Source of the DNA: Rhexocercosporidium sp. MPI-PUGE-AT-0058
Taxonomy: Eukaryota; Ascomycota; Leotiomycetes; Helotiales
Reading direction: 5' to 3'
NCBI GenBank assembly: GCA_020746875.1
Contig: JAGTJL010000011.1
Location: forward strand, 1,860,001-1,924,000
Length of the DNA stretch: 64,000 nucleotides
Part shown: positions 23,179 to 34,282 of the stretch, piece by piece
Numbering within the stretch: position 1 is the first letter of the stretch
How the letters are laid out: the number at the start of each line of letters is the position of its first letter
Program-made: the position numbers and the translations under genes
Notes under the pieces: generated by a model
Seen by the model: only the letters and a program-made list of their open reading frames with translations
The model's database searches: none
Told to the model about the DNA's origin: nothing

Positions 23179-25053
23179 TCACAGAATATTAGTAACAACA
23201 GCCTTAGCCTTCTCCTTCAACCCAGTCTTTGTCTCAATATGCTCCTCACTCAAAACATTCTTCCTCACAAAGCAACTTGCAACAACCGCAATAGCAGCAA
23301 CACACGTAGTAAAAATCCACATGTTCCTCAAACTCCACACAAACGCTTCCTTAACTGCTATCCTCTGTCTCATACCCCCTATCCTCCCTATAATCATGAC
23401 ATTCGCTGCTGCATGGCCACCAGCCAATGCATCTATCACATTCTTCGGCAGATTGACTGGAGGTAAACTGAGATATGCAGCTTTGAGATTCATGCTATTC
23501 TGAAAGATGACGCCGCATATGACGACGGAGAGAGTAGCTGATAGGCTTCGTGTAAAGCCAAACGTAGAAGTAGTAGTGGCGGTGTCGTCTTGAGAGGCGA
23601 GTGCTTGAACGGCGATTAGTGGCGATTCAGAGATTAGGCCCTGGCCGAAGCCAGCGATTATTTGGAAACCGACGAGGCAGGCAATGGAAGTGGATGCTGG
23701 GAAGAGCACATAGAGTCCGTTGCCTAGGACCATGAAGAGGACGCCGATGCGGATTGGTTCAAGGTAGCGGCCGGTGCGGCTAGTGAAAACTCCTGATAGG
23801 ATTCCAGCTATGGCTGTGGTGACGTTAAGGGGGAGGATAAGAACGCCGGATTTGAGGGGTGAGGCTTCGAGTGCGGATTGGAAGTAGAGGGGCAGATAGT
23901 ATTCGCTTGCGGTGTAGCACTGTGGGGCGATAAGCTCGGTATGTGAAGGGGGGATTAAGAGACTTACCATGCCATGTAAAAAATATAAAAGCAGACTGGC
24001 AATATTGGTCGCATTTTTGAACAAATCAAGAGGCATGAGCGGATACCTGGCCAACCTCTTCTCGCTGAAAATGAAGATGCCAGATGTAAGAGCGCCGATG
24101 ATAACGAGACAAAGAACTTGCGGAGACTTCCAAGGAAATGTCACTCCTCCCAATTCGAGCCCAAGAAAGATCATTAGTGTAGTTGCAAGTATCGAGATAC
24201 TCCCAAACCAGTCAACAGCCTTGAGTCCTTCGACAACTGGAGTTTTTGGGTTGTGGACGTCGAGAAAGATTAACAATAGAATGAATGTGGATCCACAGAT
24301 TGGGAGATTAACCCAGAATGCCCATCGCCATGACAGTCTCTCCGTAAGTAACCCACCCAGCACAGGCCCGACACCACCTGCAACAGTCCAGACAACTTCT
24401 AGAAGTCCGAAATAGAGACTTCGCTGTCTGATCATCATCAACTTGAAATTAGCGAAAATTCTCACTAAGGAAGCATACCTTATACTAAAGATATCGGAAA
24501 TAATAATCATAACCAACTGAACCATTCCTCCACTAGCAGTACCTTGAAGAGCGCGTCCAATAATGACCATTTTTATATTTCTAGCCTCAGCAGAGATGAT
24601 TAAGGAACCGAAAAACATTGCTACAGCTGCAAGAAGGATTGGCTTCCGTCCCCAGATATCTGATAATTTTGCCCAAATAGGTCCAGCAGCGGCATTTGCC
24701 AATAGATAGGCACTGCCAATCCAGATGTAGCCTGAAGCTGAATGTAGGTTTGAGGTTATCGCGGGTACGGCGGTTGCGATAATGGTTTGATCCAACGCCG
24801 AGGTAAATATAGAGAGCTTTACTCGCATTTCCGTTAGCTTAGTCCTCGCATTGAAGAGCGTCTTGTCAGGAGTTGGACTTACGTTTAAACCTGCTAAGAC
24901 ACCAATGATCCTGAGTCTACTCCGAAACTTCTGAGGTTCCGCTTCTGCTTCGATGGTTACACTTACGCTCAATTGTGTGAGCTCATGCTTATCCTCCTTG
25001 TTCCTAACACAGACATATGATCTACTGCTTGTGTTGAGATTACCGTTTGACAT
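23179..25053 (-). CDS. MFS drug:H+ antiporter-2 family exporter (14 TM)
   Basis: Four exons: 25053-24883, 24816-24479, 24427-23968, 23919-23179; 569 codons, phases close. The three introns remain open in the unspliced frame but interrupt helices. TM1 carries 'LSIFTSALDQTIIATAVPAI' (DHA2 motif D1); motif A is 'GPIWAKLSDIWGRKPILL'; 'IIGRALQGTASGG' and 'GGVGPVLGGLLTERLSWRWAFWVNLP' form motifs B/C; 14 hydrophobic segments are spaced as in DHA2 transporters. 'ASEYYLPLYFQSALEASPLKSG' begins the second half. The hydrophilic N-terminus (about 45 residues) is cytosolic. Such pumps export drugs or own secondary metabolites; no biosynthetic cluster lies beside it, so the substrate is unknown. Confidence 0.9.
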   Translation of the reverse strand: MSNGNLNTSSRSYVCVRNKEDKHELTQLSVSVTIEAEAEPQKFRSRLRIIGVLAGLNVSPTPDKTLFNARTKLTEMRVKLSIFTSALDQTIIATAVPAITSNLHSASGYIWIGSAYLLANAAAGPIWAKLSDIWGRKPILLAAVAMFFGSLIISAEARNIKMVIIGRALQGTASGGMVQLVMIIISDIFSIRYASLVRIFANFKLMMIRQRSLYFGLLEVVWTVAGGVGPVLGGLLTERLSWRWAFWVNLPICGSTFILLLIFLDVHNPKTPVVEGLKAVDWFGSISILATTLMIFLGLELGGVTFPWKSPQVLCLVIIGALTSGIFIFSEKRLARYPLMPLDLFKNATNIASLLLYFLHGMVSLLIPPSHTELIAPQCYTASEYYLPLYFQSALEASPLKSGVLILPLNVTTAIAGILSGVFTSRTGRYLEPIRIGVLFMVLGNGLYVLFPASTSIACLVGFQIIAGFGQGLISESPLIAVQALASQDDTATTTSTFGFTRSLSATLSVVICGVIFQNSMNLKAAYLSLPPVNLPKNVIDALAGGHAAANVMIIGRIGGMRQRIAVKEAFVWSLRNMWIFTTCVAAIAVVASCFVRKNVLSEEHIETKTGLKEKAKAVVTNIL

Positions 25054-25437
25054 TTCGAAAGTGTGACAGGTGAAAGGGAAGTTACTGTCGAAACGAAGAC
25101 TTTTAAGTTCAGTAACGACGACATTGTAATGAGGCTGCAGCCAACGGATCGCTTAATCGTCCAGCCAACATGCAATCCCCTCCCTGGCTCCTCCAGATTG
25201 GTGGTGAGGACAGCACACGAGTCAGCAGCCGCCAAATCATTGGTCGTCTTTGCGCAAGCTCGACTCAGACTGGCTCTAGAGCCGAGCATCGCAGCACTGT
25301 TGGATCGGATGCACCATACTATATATGGAGTAGACCTCATAGCAGTTCACATAGTAATGCCTTCAATAACATACTTCATGATAATCTGATGCTACATCCA
25401 TATGTTCTATCGCAAGATTGAACTCATCGTACTGTGT

Positions 25438-27378
25438 TTAATAGTACCACAATCCACTGTAGTCCCCCGTGACGGTCTTCTTCGAGAATTTGCTAGTCTT
25501 TCCCATATCTCCTATCATCGTGCCGTTATCCAGGTCCATCGCCCATACAAGTGTTCTAAACCAACATTAGTTGCATGATGTGATTTGAGAATAATCAGGA
25601 CTTACCCTCCCAAACACTTCGTATTTGCGTAATCAAGCTTAGTTTTCATCGTCTCACCATCATCGTAAGACACCTAGGGAAGGTCAATACGGTCACTTGA
25701 GCCATGCTTTCTTTGCTAGATAAGTGTACGTACCCACTGGTTCCCTCCCCACGTCACAATCTTGACTGCTGCATCCTTGTCCAAGGTCACTTTGGCTCCA
25801 GCACTGATGACGTTCCCAATCTCGACAGATGATAGAATCCCGGCAGTGCCTGTACAAGGACCTGGGTTACCGCCGCCACTGAATGGGCATCCCGTTGCCG
25901 AACATGACGGATTGGTGAGCGTGAAGCCTGCACAAAATCGAATTAGTATCTCGCTTGCAAGCAGATGAGGTACATACTTCGACCATAGAAGCCCAGACCC
26001 ATGTTCACCTTGGCGGGGTCGATATTATTCCGCCATAGCAGTTGAAGTGCTAGGTTAATTTCCGTGAGATTTGTATGTGCTTGAACGATGTTTCCAATGC
26101 TCTTGACGCCAGAGTCCCAAGTACCGTGCAAGTCGTAGGTCATAACGTTGAACCAGTCAAGAATAGGCTCCATGCCGGCGATGTCGAAATGTTGGAGGTA
26201 CCAATATGAAGATGGCTATTGTATAATTTAGTAAGAAACGCTGAGCAGAGAGTTTGGTGTGCGTACCAGCGTGAGTGAGATTCCAAACCTGTGCGACAAG
26301 CCCGCATTGTCAAAAGCCGCACGGAGGTTCTTCAAAAACGAGACAAAGTTGACAAAATCATCTGGAGATCCGAATCGATCCGGTGCTACTGGATACTCCC
26401 TGCCCTCACGTTAGTCAACGATGGCGAATCAGAGCTAAGCACATACCAATCGAGGTCGACGCCATCGAAATTGTTGGCCACCAAGAAAGATATCAGAGAC
26501 TTGAAGAAAGCACTCTGTGCAGATTTTGAACGCGCAAGGTTTGAAAAAGTGGTAGCTGTTGCGCCTGGATCGTTGAATGACCAGCCACCCACACTGATCC
26601 AGACCTCTAAGCCGTGCTGTTTCTGTTTAAGGGCTGAGACACGTTGATATAACGCCGCGACCTGAAAAGATGTGAGCTCAGAAGACATTGAATCTTGATG
26701 GAAAAGCATACGCTGTTCGACATCGGTGCTATCTCAAAAGTACCCGGGTCGATATACGCAAAGGCGAAATTGATGTGCGTCCAGTAGCCAAGTGTTACGT
26801 CTTCTGGTGCCATTGCTTGAATAGCTGTCAGCACGCTGTTATCTCCATGACGGATGTCTCCGTACTATTGCAAGACCTCTCCAAGTTCCAGCCTTCATAA
26901 TATCCGATGACACGACCGTTCGTTGCAGAATTGCCGCTACACGATGGTTCGGGAACCTTTTTGTCGCCACAAAAGTCGGCAGTGCTTCCACAAAATCCTG
27001 TTTCCATCAGCGTTCCACCTACCACGATTCCTCGCAGCTGCTCTTAACTCACCAAATGTACTGCAGCAGACATTCAACGGACACTTTGAGGAGTTACTCC
27101 ATTGCATACCCCATCCAGGATCACATTCGCTCTTGTAGCCACAGCTGGAAGTGCAATTTTCTTTCGCGCAAAAGACAGGTCCCAGTCCACAAACACCTCT
27201 GGAAAATATCAGTCGGTCTGGCATCAAACGCTTCCACTGTGCTTCGCTCTTACCCATTTGAACAGCATCCTATCGCGCATGGCTTGGTGGGGCTGCAGGT
27301 ATAATCTTGGGCAAGAACGGAAAATAAAAGAAGGCCAAAGGTGGCAAGCAAAGCTGCCATTTTTCGAGTTGAAGTCAT
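25438..27378 (-). CDS. GH18 chitinase with chitin-binding (hevein-type, CBM18) domain, subgroup C type
   Basis: Ten exons: 27378-27254, 27198-27053, 26997-26866, 26824-26712, 26661-26447, 26399-26267, 26215-25978, 25927-25734, 25673-25606, 25555-25438; 493 codons, all phases close. A signal peptide (MAALLATFGLLLFSVLAQ) is followed by a Cys-rich chitin-binding region with 'CPLNVCCSTFGFCGSTADFC' (about 83-102), then the GH18 barrel: 'GRVIGYYEGWN', 'THINFAFAYIDP', 'LEVWISVGGWSF' and the catalytic DxxDxDxE as 'FDGVDLDWEYP' (acid Glu about 245, codon split from the Asp by an intron), 'FNVMTYDLHGTWD', 'MGLGFYGRSF', 'GTLVWAMDLDN'. It is the compact CBM18-GH18 form of fungal subgroup C (killer-toxin-like) chitinases, lacking long C-terminal extensions. 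Secreted; acts on chitin. Head-to-head with the LysM gene. Confidence 0.93.
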
Positions 27379-28291
27379 GTTAGGTCGATTCGACAGTACG
27401 GAATGAGTACAGCAACTTTCTGTTTCTTTGTTCTACATGTGTGAAGATTCGGAGGTATCTGTCATAATCCGAATCGTTGAAATTGTCATCGCAGCTACCG
27501 CGAATACTTTGCTCCCACACGGAGCGTGCGGGGCAGAAGTTGCATTTCCCTATGGGGCGAAACTGTACCTAGTAAATTTCACAGTCATCTCCGAGTACTC
27601 GGGGGCGGCCCAATAGACTGGCTGATGATACACAGTAAGATCCTGTCAGATGGGGCAGTCCTCTACCGGCGATCGCATCCTACAAGGCCGGACAGAATGC
27701 AGGCAAGGGAGATGAGCAACTGTAAGGCTTGCCGATCATTACCCTAGAGATTTATGTTCTCTCTTTACTGGCATTGCTCTGGGTAGTTGATAGGTAAGTT
27801 CGTAAACACCATCTTGGGTAAATAACAATGCTGGGAAGAAGTGTGGGTCAGAAACAGAAGGGTTGTAATATTAAACCCTTGCCTTGTATCTCAAATCCCT
27901 GCAAGCGGTTAGGGTTGGCACATATCAGATGACATTTGCCACGAGATGCAAGGTACACAGAAACTAATCTCGGGATTATTACCAAAACTTTACTTTAACA
28001 TCCTTGCATGTTCGATCATGGCTCGTGCTTACCCGAGCAGGTCTCTGAAATTCGCATGTGAGCAAAACTGGGGGGCAAGAGTAAGTCAATTTTACCTCGT
28101 CATCTCTGGTTAGCACGAGATCGATCGCACCTCGTTATGTCTGGCGTTCGATCAGGAGAGAGAATTTCCCAAGGGGCGCTGAGCTTTTTCAGTCCTGCGA
28201 GAAGCGAAGCATAGTTATATCCGAAGTTCGAAAATCAGATTCCACTGAGCCCAGGTCTCTGTCTTTCTCGACACATTGAAACATATTTGCG
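27379..28291. promoter_or_regulatory. Shared divergent region, chitinase / LysM protein
   Basis: 913 bp separate the two start codons, so the chitinase and LysM promoters share it. Short frames inside have no recognisable protein features. No specific factor sites can be assigned from the sequence alone. Confidence 0.5.
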
Positions 28292-30443
28292 ATGCATCTT
28301 CTACTGTTAATCCTGACTCTGCTTGGAGCATGCGAAGCTCTCGTACCCGGTTCAATTGCACACAAACACGATCGGAGGGCAACAACAACAACTTCCGCAC
28401 CTGCGGTGTATCAGACAGGAATTGCTTGTAACTGCAACAACTACTACGTAGTTTCGACCGGTGACACTTGCGATGCTATTGTCACAAAATATAAGAATGC
28501 ATTCACTCTTGCACAATTGTAAGTCTCCGTTCTGCTGTTCTGCTTGAATGCTAACATTGTAGCTATGCATGGAACCCAGCAGTCGGAAATACTTGTAAAT
28601 TTCTTGGGCTTGGCTATAGCGTGTGTGTCGGTGTCGACGCCAAAGTGACAAAATGCACCACAACTTCGGCAGCACCACCTATTACGACTACGAGCAAGCC
28701 GACTACGAGCAAGCCGATATCTACAACCTCTCCAAAGACAACCACTACTCTCCCGCCTTACTCACACATCTCATCGACAGTAATCAACGCTCAGCCAACT
28801 GTCACAGAGCTGCAGCCTTTTGGAGTGCCGAGTCCCGTCCAGGCAGGAATTTACAGTGGCTGCGAAACATACTATCAAGCTAAGGCTGTATGTCTATCCC
28901 GAAGCCATTACAGCAAATTTATGACTGACAGCCAAAGGGTGACACTTGTGCCTCGATCACAGACTACTTTTTCGGCTTCAATGAAGCCCAGTTCATCTCC
29001 TGGAATCCAGCTGTATCCTACGACTGCTCAGGACTTGTAATCGGCAACTACTACTGCATTCAAGCTCAAGCGTACCGACCTAGCCCAGCAGTTTTTTCTG
29101 GTCCTGGTCTCCCATCACCGCTCCCCAATTGCACCGTTTCCGACTGTACAGCTTGGTACAGAGCGACGGAAACCGACAATTGCACCAGTGTTCCCCAGAA
29201 ATTTGGCAACTTCTCACTCGTCGAATTCACCCAGTGGAACAGCTTCAACCCGACCAATTGCACAGGCTTCGACACCGGCTACTTCTACTGCATAAATTGG
29301 CCTTGGTCTTCCAGCAAGAATTTCAACAGCAGTAATTTCAATGACACTGATTACAGTACATGGCGATTTCCTATCAACAGCTGCTACAACTCCACGGTCA
29401 ATGTAACAACCACTGTACCCAGCACAACTACGAGCACAACCACGACAGCTGGTCCAACTTCCACTTGTGTTAAATCGTACACAGTAGTGGCTGGCGACTC
29501 ATGCGCTGCTATTCAGGCCGCTAACGGCATTACTTTCGCACAGCTCTTGGCGTGGAATCCCAGCATCGGTTCAAATTGCGAGTTTCTTGCCATTGGGAAC
29601 ACGTATTGTGTTTCTAAGTCCGCCGGAACGACTACCACGACATCTAGTAAGCCTACACAGACGTCGTCATGCACAAAAAGCTATACCGTTGTCGCCGGTG
29701 ATTCGTGTGCTGCCATCCAGGCCAAGTATAGCATCACTTTCGCACAGCTCCTGGCATGGAATCCTAGCATTGGTTCAAATTGCGAGTTTCTTGCCATTGG
29801 GAACACGTATTGTGTTTCTAAGTCCGCCGGAACGACTACCACGACATCTAGTAAGCCTACACAGACGTCGTCATGCACAAAAAGCTATACCGTTGTCGCC
29901 GGTGATTCGTGTGCTGCCATCCAGGCCAAGTATAGCATCACTTTCGCACAGCTCCTGGCATGGAATCCTAGCATTGGTTCAAATTGCGAGTTTCTTGCCA
30001 TTGGGAACACGTATTGTGTTGCTAAGTCCGCCGGAACGACTACCACGACATCTAGTAAGCCTGCAGAGACGTCATCATGCACAAAAAGCTATACCGTTGT
30101 CGCCGGTGATTCGTGTGCTGCTATCCAGGCCAAGTATAGCATCACTTTCGCACAGCTCCTGGCATGGAATCCTAGCATTGGTTCGAACTGCGAGTTTCTA
30201 GCCATCGGAAACACTTACTGTGTTGCTAAGGCTGCAGGAACGACTACCACAACATCTAGTAAGCCCACACAGACATCTTCATGTACAAAAAGCTATACCG
30301 TTGTCGCCGGTGATTCGTGTGCTGCTATCGATGCCAAGTACAGCATTACTTTCGCACAGCTTTTCGCGTGGAATCCCAGCATTGGCTCAAATTGCGAATT
30401 TCTGGCCATTGGAAACACCTACTGCGTGGCTAAGTCTTCTTGA
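28292..30443 (+). CDS. Secreted protein with eight LysM domains
   Basis: Three exons: 28292-28518, 28563-28887, about 28938-30443 (an AG at 28930-28931 would add two codons); about 685 codons. Signal peptide MHLLLLILTLLGACEAL. LysM1 begins near residue 52 (YYVVSTGDTCD ... YAWNPAVGNTC); a Thr/Ser/Pro linker follows; LysM2 (GDTCASITDYFFGFNEAQF) and LysM3 (TDNCTSVPQKFGNFSLVEF) are diverged. Five almost identical LysMs occupy about 361-685 (SYTVVAGDSCAAIQ ... ITFAQLLAWNPSIGSNC ... IGNTYCV), linked by 'GTTTTTSSKPTQTSSC'. Each has the paired Cys usual in fungal-type LysM. LysM proteins bind chitin oligomers and shield walls or mask chitin; no enzymatic domain is present. A ninth, out-of-frame LysM follows the stop. 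Paired with the divergent chitinase. Confidence 0.93.
29466..30440 (+). repeat. In-gene tandem array of 204-bp LysM units
   Basis: Five units with exact 204-bp period (homologous Cys codons at 29466, 29670, 29874, 30078, 30282), each coding 68 residues. Units 2-4 are near-identical over the whole period; the first and last are more diverged, the pattern expected from unequal crossover or gene conversion in the centre of an array. Confidence 0.93.
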
Positions 30444-30601
30444 ACAACTACAACTGTCATGTAGACGCCTTGGAGGATACTTGTGCAGTTGTAGAGGTGA
30501 AGTTTGTTATGAGCGATGTGGACTTCAAGAGCTGGGATACTGTGTTGGATGCTGGGTGCCCTAATTTATGGCTTGGAAGTGATTACTGTGTTAATATATA
30601 A
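30443..30601 (+). pseudogene. Ninth LysM domain, out of frame after the LysM stop
   Basis: Starting with the last base of the TGA, another frame reads 'NYNCHVDALEDTCAVVEVK', 'SWDTVLDAGCPNLWLGSDYC', then Val-Asn-Ile-stop (30599-30601). Cys spacing, the DTC motif and the final YC match a fungal LysM of the divergent LysM2/3 kind, not the tandem type. The frame is one base short relative to the upstream domain at 'aagtcttctt', so a single-base loss would explain the early stop. Either a real truncation or a base-call error. Confidence 0.65.
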
Positions 30602-31337
30602 AATAACGTACTGTAATTGTTATGAGGTTTAGAAGGCGCTTTGGTCACCGTACCAACGTTCTGAAAGACACAGGCACATTCTCTTCCCAGAAACTGCTCA
30701 AAATTTTCAAATATGATTCTGCATATGACGAAATCGTGAAACCCTAACGTGGTGTAAGGAGCCGCCAGTCTGTCGTGTCTACAAATCCATGTTTCCCTCA
30801 TGTGTGCCATCCTGACAGCTGCCTTTTTTTGGAATAAATCGTAATTCCGACCTGCTACCTACTCCTCCACCAATATCCTCCCGCGGCGGTCATTTCTCAA
30901 AGGCTGGTAAGGATTGTTATTGACAATCATCTGTCCCACCGGGTATATTTCGAACCCCCCTTACTCCTGCATGTTTACCAGGGCTTGTGACCATTCTCTT
31001 ACAAAGACTTACTTAGGTCCAGGAAATGCGGTAGAGTAAGACGTGAAAGGGGTGTCAACCTTGCCCATCATCCCCTTTACTATGCATACCTAGTGCTCCT
31101 GCGCGCACAGAACACAGACGATGGATCTTCTCCGATCCGCGCCATATGTTGCGACGGATGTATACTCGGTACTATACACTTGCAGGATTCGGGACGAACT
31201 GACAAGCTCCACGCTATGTGACATTGTGGGGCCGGGAAAGCAAGATAAATACAAGCATTATTGTGGCTGCTCATCTCACTTGTGGGGTATTAAGCGCTCG
31301 ATCGTGTGACCAAGCGGTGTGTCCCGTCTGACCCTTG
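30602..31337. other. Intergenic 735 bp
   Basis: No supported gene. Short frames on either strand have no motif. Contains CT-rich sequence just before the next gene. Confidence 0.5.
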
Positions 31338-32522
31338 ATGACCCACTCCACCTCCGTACCCAGTATGACTACTTTAGTCGACAGTCCCGGACAGATAAAC
31401 CTTAAGCTTTACCTCGCTTACCTCCAAGAAATTACGAGCTCCGCCTCAAGCCATCAAAATGCGTGCTTGACGGACATCGATCTTTCAACCCTCCTCTTTC
31501 GATATGCGACCAATTCTCCTACCATGCAACCTCAACCTCACTCGCTTGCATTCTTGGTCGGCCTCACACCTCGGAGAAAGAAGAAGGGCGAGCCTTCGCC
31601 ACCCAAGCCCCTCCCACCACGATCTCGTCGTCTGACCGTGGGCGAAATCCCATCTCCCTCTTTGGAGGTGGTGGTGCCGCACCCACCAGAGGATCGTACG
31701 CAAAATGCATCACGGGGCAACCTATCACGTCTCGCCAATCGCTTCAACTTCTTCAACTTCAACTCCACGAAGCCTGAACCCTCCAGCGACCCTCTGCCCC
31801 TGCCCCCACCCACAATAGCACATCCCCAGGAAGTGTCCCCGATATTTCTTCTTCCCACCGAGCTACGCCTCCAGATATACACACTCGTCCTCGGCAATCG
31901 CAACATCCACCTCGGTCTTGAGACGGAGGATGATAATCGTCATTCACCATACCTACGGCACTATCACTGCAAATACGGACGGCAAGATCTGTTCATAGAT
32001 CCATGGCATGATTGTTGGTCCCCCCGAGGCGGCAGACCCAAAGATCCTGTACAGAAGATCCTGAGTCTGCTCTTGACATGCCGACGAGTATATTCTGAGG
32101 CAATCGACCTGCTGTATTCGGCAAACACATTTCAGCTGGAGAACTTGCATCTTGTCAAGCATCTTCATACGCTAGTCCTACCACAAAGGTTACAAGCCAT
32201 GCAGCGTCTGGTGCTCATCTTACGTTTCGACAGATTTCCACTCGCACCGAACGAGATGGAAGACAATGAGCTGTCACAAGCGATGGTTTGGAAGACATTG
32301 TCGGAAATGAAGGGATTACGGGAAGTACATTTGCATTTACAGGCAGCTGAGACGGATGATCGCATGTGGAGAGACGATGGTAGTTGTAGAGATGCATTGA
32401 GAACTCAGATAAGGCCACTGGTAGAGAGGCTAGATGCTTTTAGGGTATGGTTGCCAGTCATGAAGATCTTGACATGGGAAGGCATGGAGAGAGATTCCTT
32501 TGCGGTGTGGCCGTCTCAATAA
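31338..32522 (+). CDS. DUF7730/F-box-like fungal protein
   Basis: Single exon, 394 codons from the first ATG (31338); in-frame ATGs at 31365 and 31524 are alternatives. Residues 1-150 are Pro/Ser/Arg-rich and probably disordered. Then 'PIFLLPTELRLQIYTLVLGNRNIHL' is the F-box-like opening of the fungal DUF7730 family, followed by 'LSLLLTCRRVYSEAIDLLYSANTFQLENLHLVKHL', the usual second signature (TCRxxxxEAxxLLYxxNxF), and 'MQRLVLILRFDRF'. These fungal proteins are numerous and uncharacterised; a substrate-receptor role is inferred only from the F-box-like helix. It lies between two secreted-protein genes but lacks a signal peptide, so it may be a bystander. Its end is 152 bp from the convergent metallopeptidase-like gene. 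Confidence 0.8.
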   Translation: MTHSTSVPSMTTLVDSPGQINLKLYLAYLQEITSSASSHQNACLTDIDLSTLLFRYATNSPTMQPQPHSLAFLVGLTPRRKKKGEPSPPKPLPPRSRRLTVGEIPSPSLEVVVPHPPEDRTQNASRGNLSRLANRFNFFNFNSTKPEPSSDPLPLPPPTIAHPQEVSPIFLLPTELRLQIYTLVLGNRNIHLGLETEDDNRHSPYLRHYHCKYGRQDLFIDPWHDCWSPRGGRPKDPVQKILSLLLTCRRVYSEAIDLLYSANTFQLENLHLVKHLHTLVLPQRLQAMQRLVLILRFDRFPLAPNEMEDNELSQAMVWKTLSEMKGLREVHLHLQAAETDDRMWRDDGSCRDALRTQIRPLVERLDAFRVWLPVMKILTWEGMERDSFAVWPSQ

Positions 32523-32674
32523 AGTTGCGAATGACAGCCGATATGAACACACTCCCTCACGATAGCCTGACAAGTGGTGAACGAGAGATAGTGAACAAAC
32601 AATTCGATAAAGGCTAGAAGTACTAGATATGTCATATAGAGACACTCTCTAGTGTAGACATGATTCGATACACA

Positions 32675-34282
32675 CTAATGGTTATGGGCTGCTTCACCAG
32701 GCATATTACCCGCCAGTGCCTTCACAACCATTCCTTTCTGCCCCTCCGATAAGCTCGTACCTTCAGGAAAGAAAGTTGAGTTGAAGACCGGTCCCCACAT
32801 CGCCATATCTTCCTCTTTAATGCCATCGCTGCTTTCTTCGTCAAAAAGTGGAGCGAGACACCCCAACTCCTCCTTCTCCTCAGCGGTCAGAGCACGTTTT
32901 GCCTTTGAAGAACTCGAACCTTTTGTGACTTTGCCATTTTCGTCGATAGATCCTCCGGCTCCGATCACGCGAACACCTGTTCTGGGTCAATCTTCGTGAG
33001 TGGAATTTGAGAAATTATAACTTACCCGAAGCGAAGAGTCCATAGGAATCGGCGTTGTTCATTGGCTTTCCGTGTTTATCGCCACTATTGTCGGGTAAAT
33101 TCGTTGAGATCTTCCTACAGTTTTTCCATCCTGAATCATTTAGCGGCACTCTATGAACCTCAGGGAAACTTCTCTGCTCACCATATGCGACGTTACTAAA
33201 GGCCACTCCTGAGCCAGCGTTTTCATCGATCGGGGAGTCAAATGTTTGGCCTCCATGTCTCGTATGAGTGAGCTGACGAGTGACGACAAGATTAGTTCTT
33301 GAACACGTGTAAAGGTAGATTTAAAGATGCTGAATACCTCGTGTACTACAACTTTATCGAAGAGTGAGAGCAAGTCTATGGGTGTGAATGGCCAGACCTT
33401 GGCGGAAACTTGCGCAATGGGACGACCTAGTAATCCCACCAGCTTCTGCTTCCATGTTCCGCAGTTCGGAAACTTCAGTCCTTGAATGTAGGACTATTCT
33501 CCAAGCTCAGCATCAAGAAATTACATGCAGGAGGGGCAAGACATACCAGGAACCATGGACAAAGTGTAATCTGGGATGGTTTGGTGCTATCATCGCTGAC
33601 CCACGTGTAAGCCAGAGCCACGGCACAGATTTTTCTTGGATCCTCTTCATCATCGTCCACGAACTCGACAAGACTCGTGTCTTTGATACGAGCTTTGCCG
33701 TCCTGATCTTTGATGTCCTTGTATCTTTCCGACGAGCAGTAAAAGACCTTGCGTTAGATTAGTTCGAGTCGATTAAAGTGTATCCGATGATTCTCACCAC
33801 GTCGCCTGCAACAGCTCTGGTCGCACCTGAGGGTCCACGAAAGTCTGCCGCCGAATCCGCCATGCTCGAAATACCTCGAGGAAACTGAAAATTGCTACCA
33901 TCAGCTCTGTACTGGAAGTAGTCTGCGCGCGCCTTGTTTCTCGGACAAGTTCCACCGAAGCGACCTTCAATATTGTGTAATCAGCTTGTCAGAACTGGAC
34001 TTCATCATGATCGAGACATAGCTTACATAGGATTGCTTCTTGAGGTGTAGGATAAAAGGATGGATTAGCGGTTGGAGCCCATAGGTGGTCCATTAGAGTC
34101 TGAACTTCTTGTCTAATCGGCCCACGGAGCTCGGTGACAACATTCGTGGCCATATCAAAGGCACAGGTGAGCTTCTCGGCGAGAAATGCTCGGGCGACAA
34201 GATTGCAAGAAGTTGTATCAATGACATAGGCGGTAGTTGTAGCGCTCAGGCAAAGAGCCGACAGAAAGTGAGTGGAATACAT
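32675..34282 (-). CDS. Secreted HExxH metallopeptidase-like protein (aspzincin/M35-like)
   Basis: Six exons: 34282-34027, 33964-33798, 33747-33547, 33493-33338, 33272-33026, 32976-32675; 442 codons, all phases close. Signal peptide MYSTHFLSALCLSATTTAYV. The middle has several Cys, 'PIDLLSLFDKVVVHE' and, across the exon 4/5 junction, 'LTHTRHGG': together HELTH (residues about 259-263), a zinc-binding HExxH. 'NNADSYGLFASG' (about 332-343) matches the NADSY segment near the end of M35/lysine-specific metallo-endopeptidase domains. A 95-residue C-terminal tail, Glu/Lys-rich, follows. The typical GTxD third ligand is not obvious; 'SPIDENAG' about 11 residues after the HELTH might supply an Asp/Glu. 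Function as a secreted protease is likely but not certain. Confidence 0.72.

Noticed and set aside
28931..28938. Acceptor at 28931 for LysM exon 3
   Set aside because: Both AGs keep phase; 28937 gives the normal LysM spacing before Gly-Asp-Thr-Cys, so 28938 was preferred, but not excluded.
29466..30440. CRISPR-like repeat array
   Set aside because: The 204-bp repeats are coding LysM units in one frame, in a eukaryotic gene with introns.
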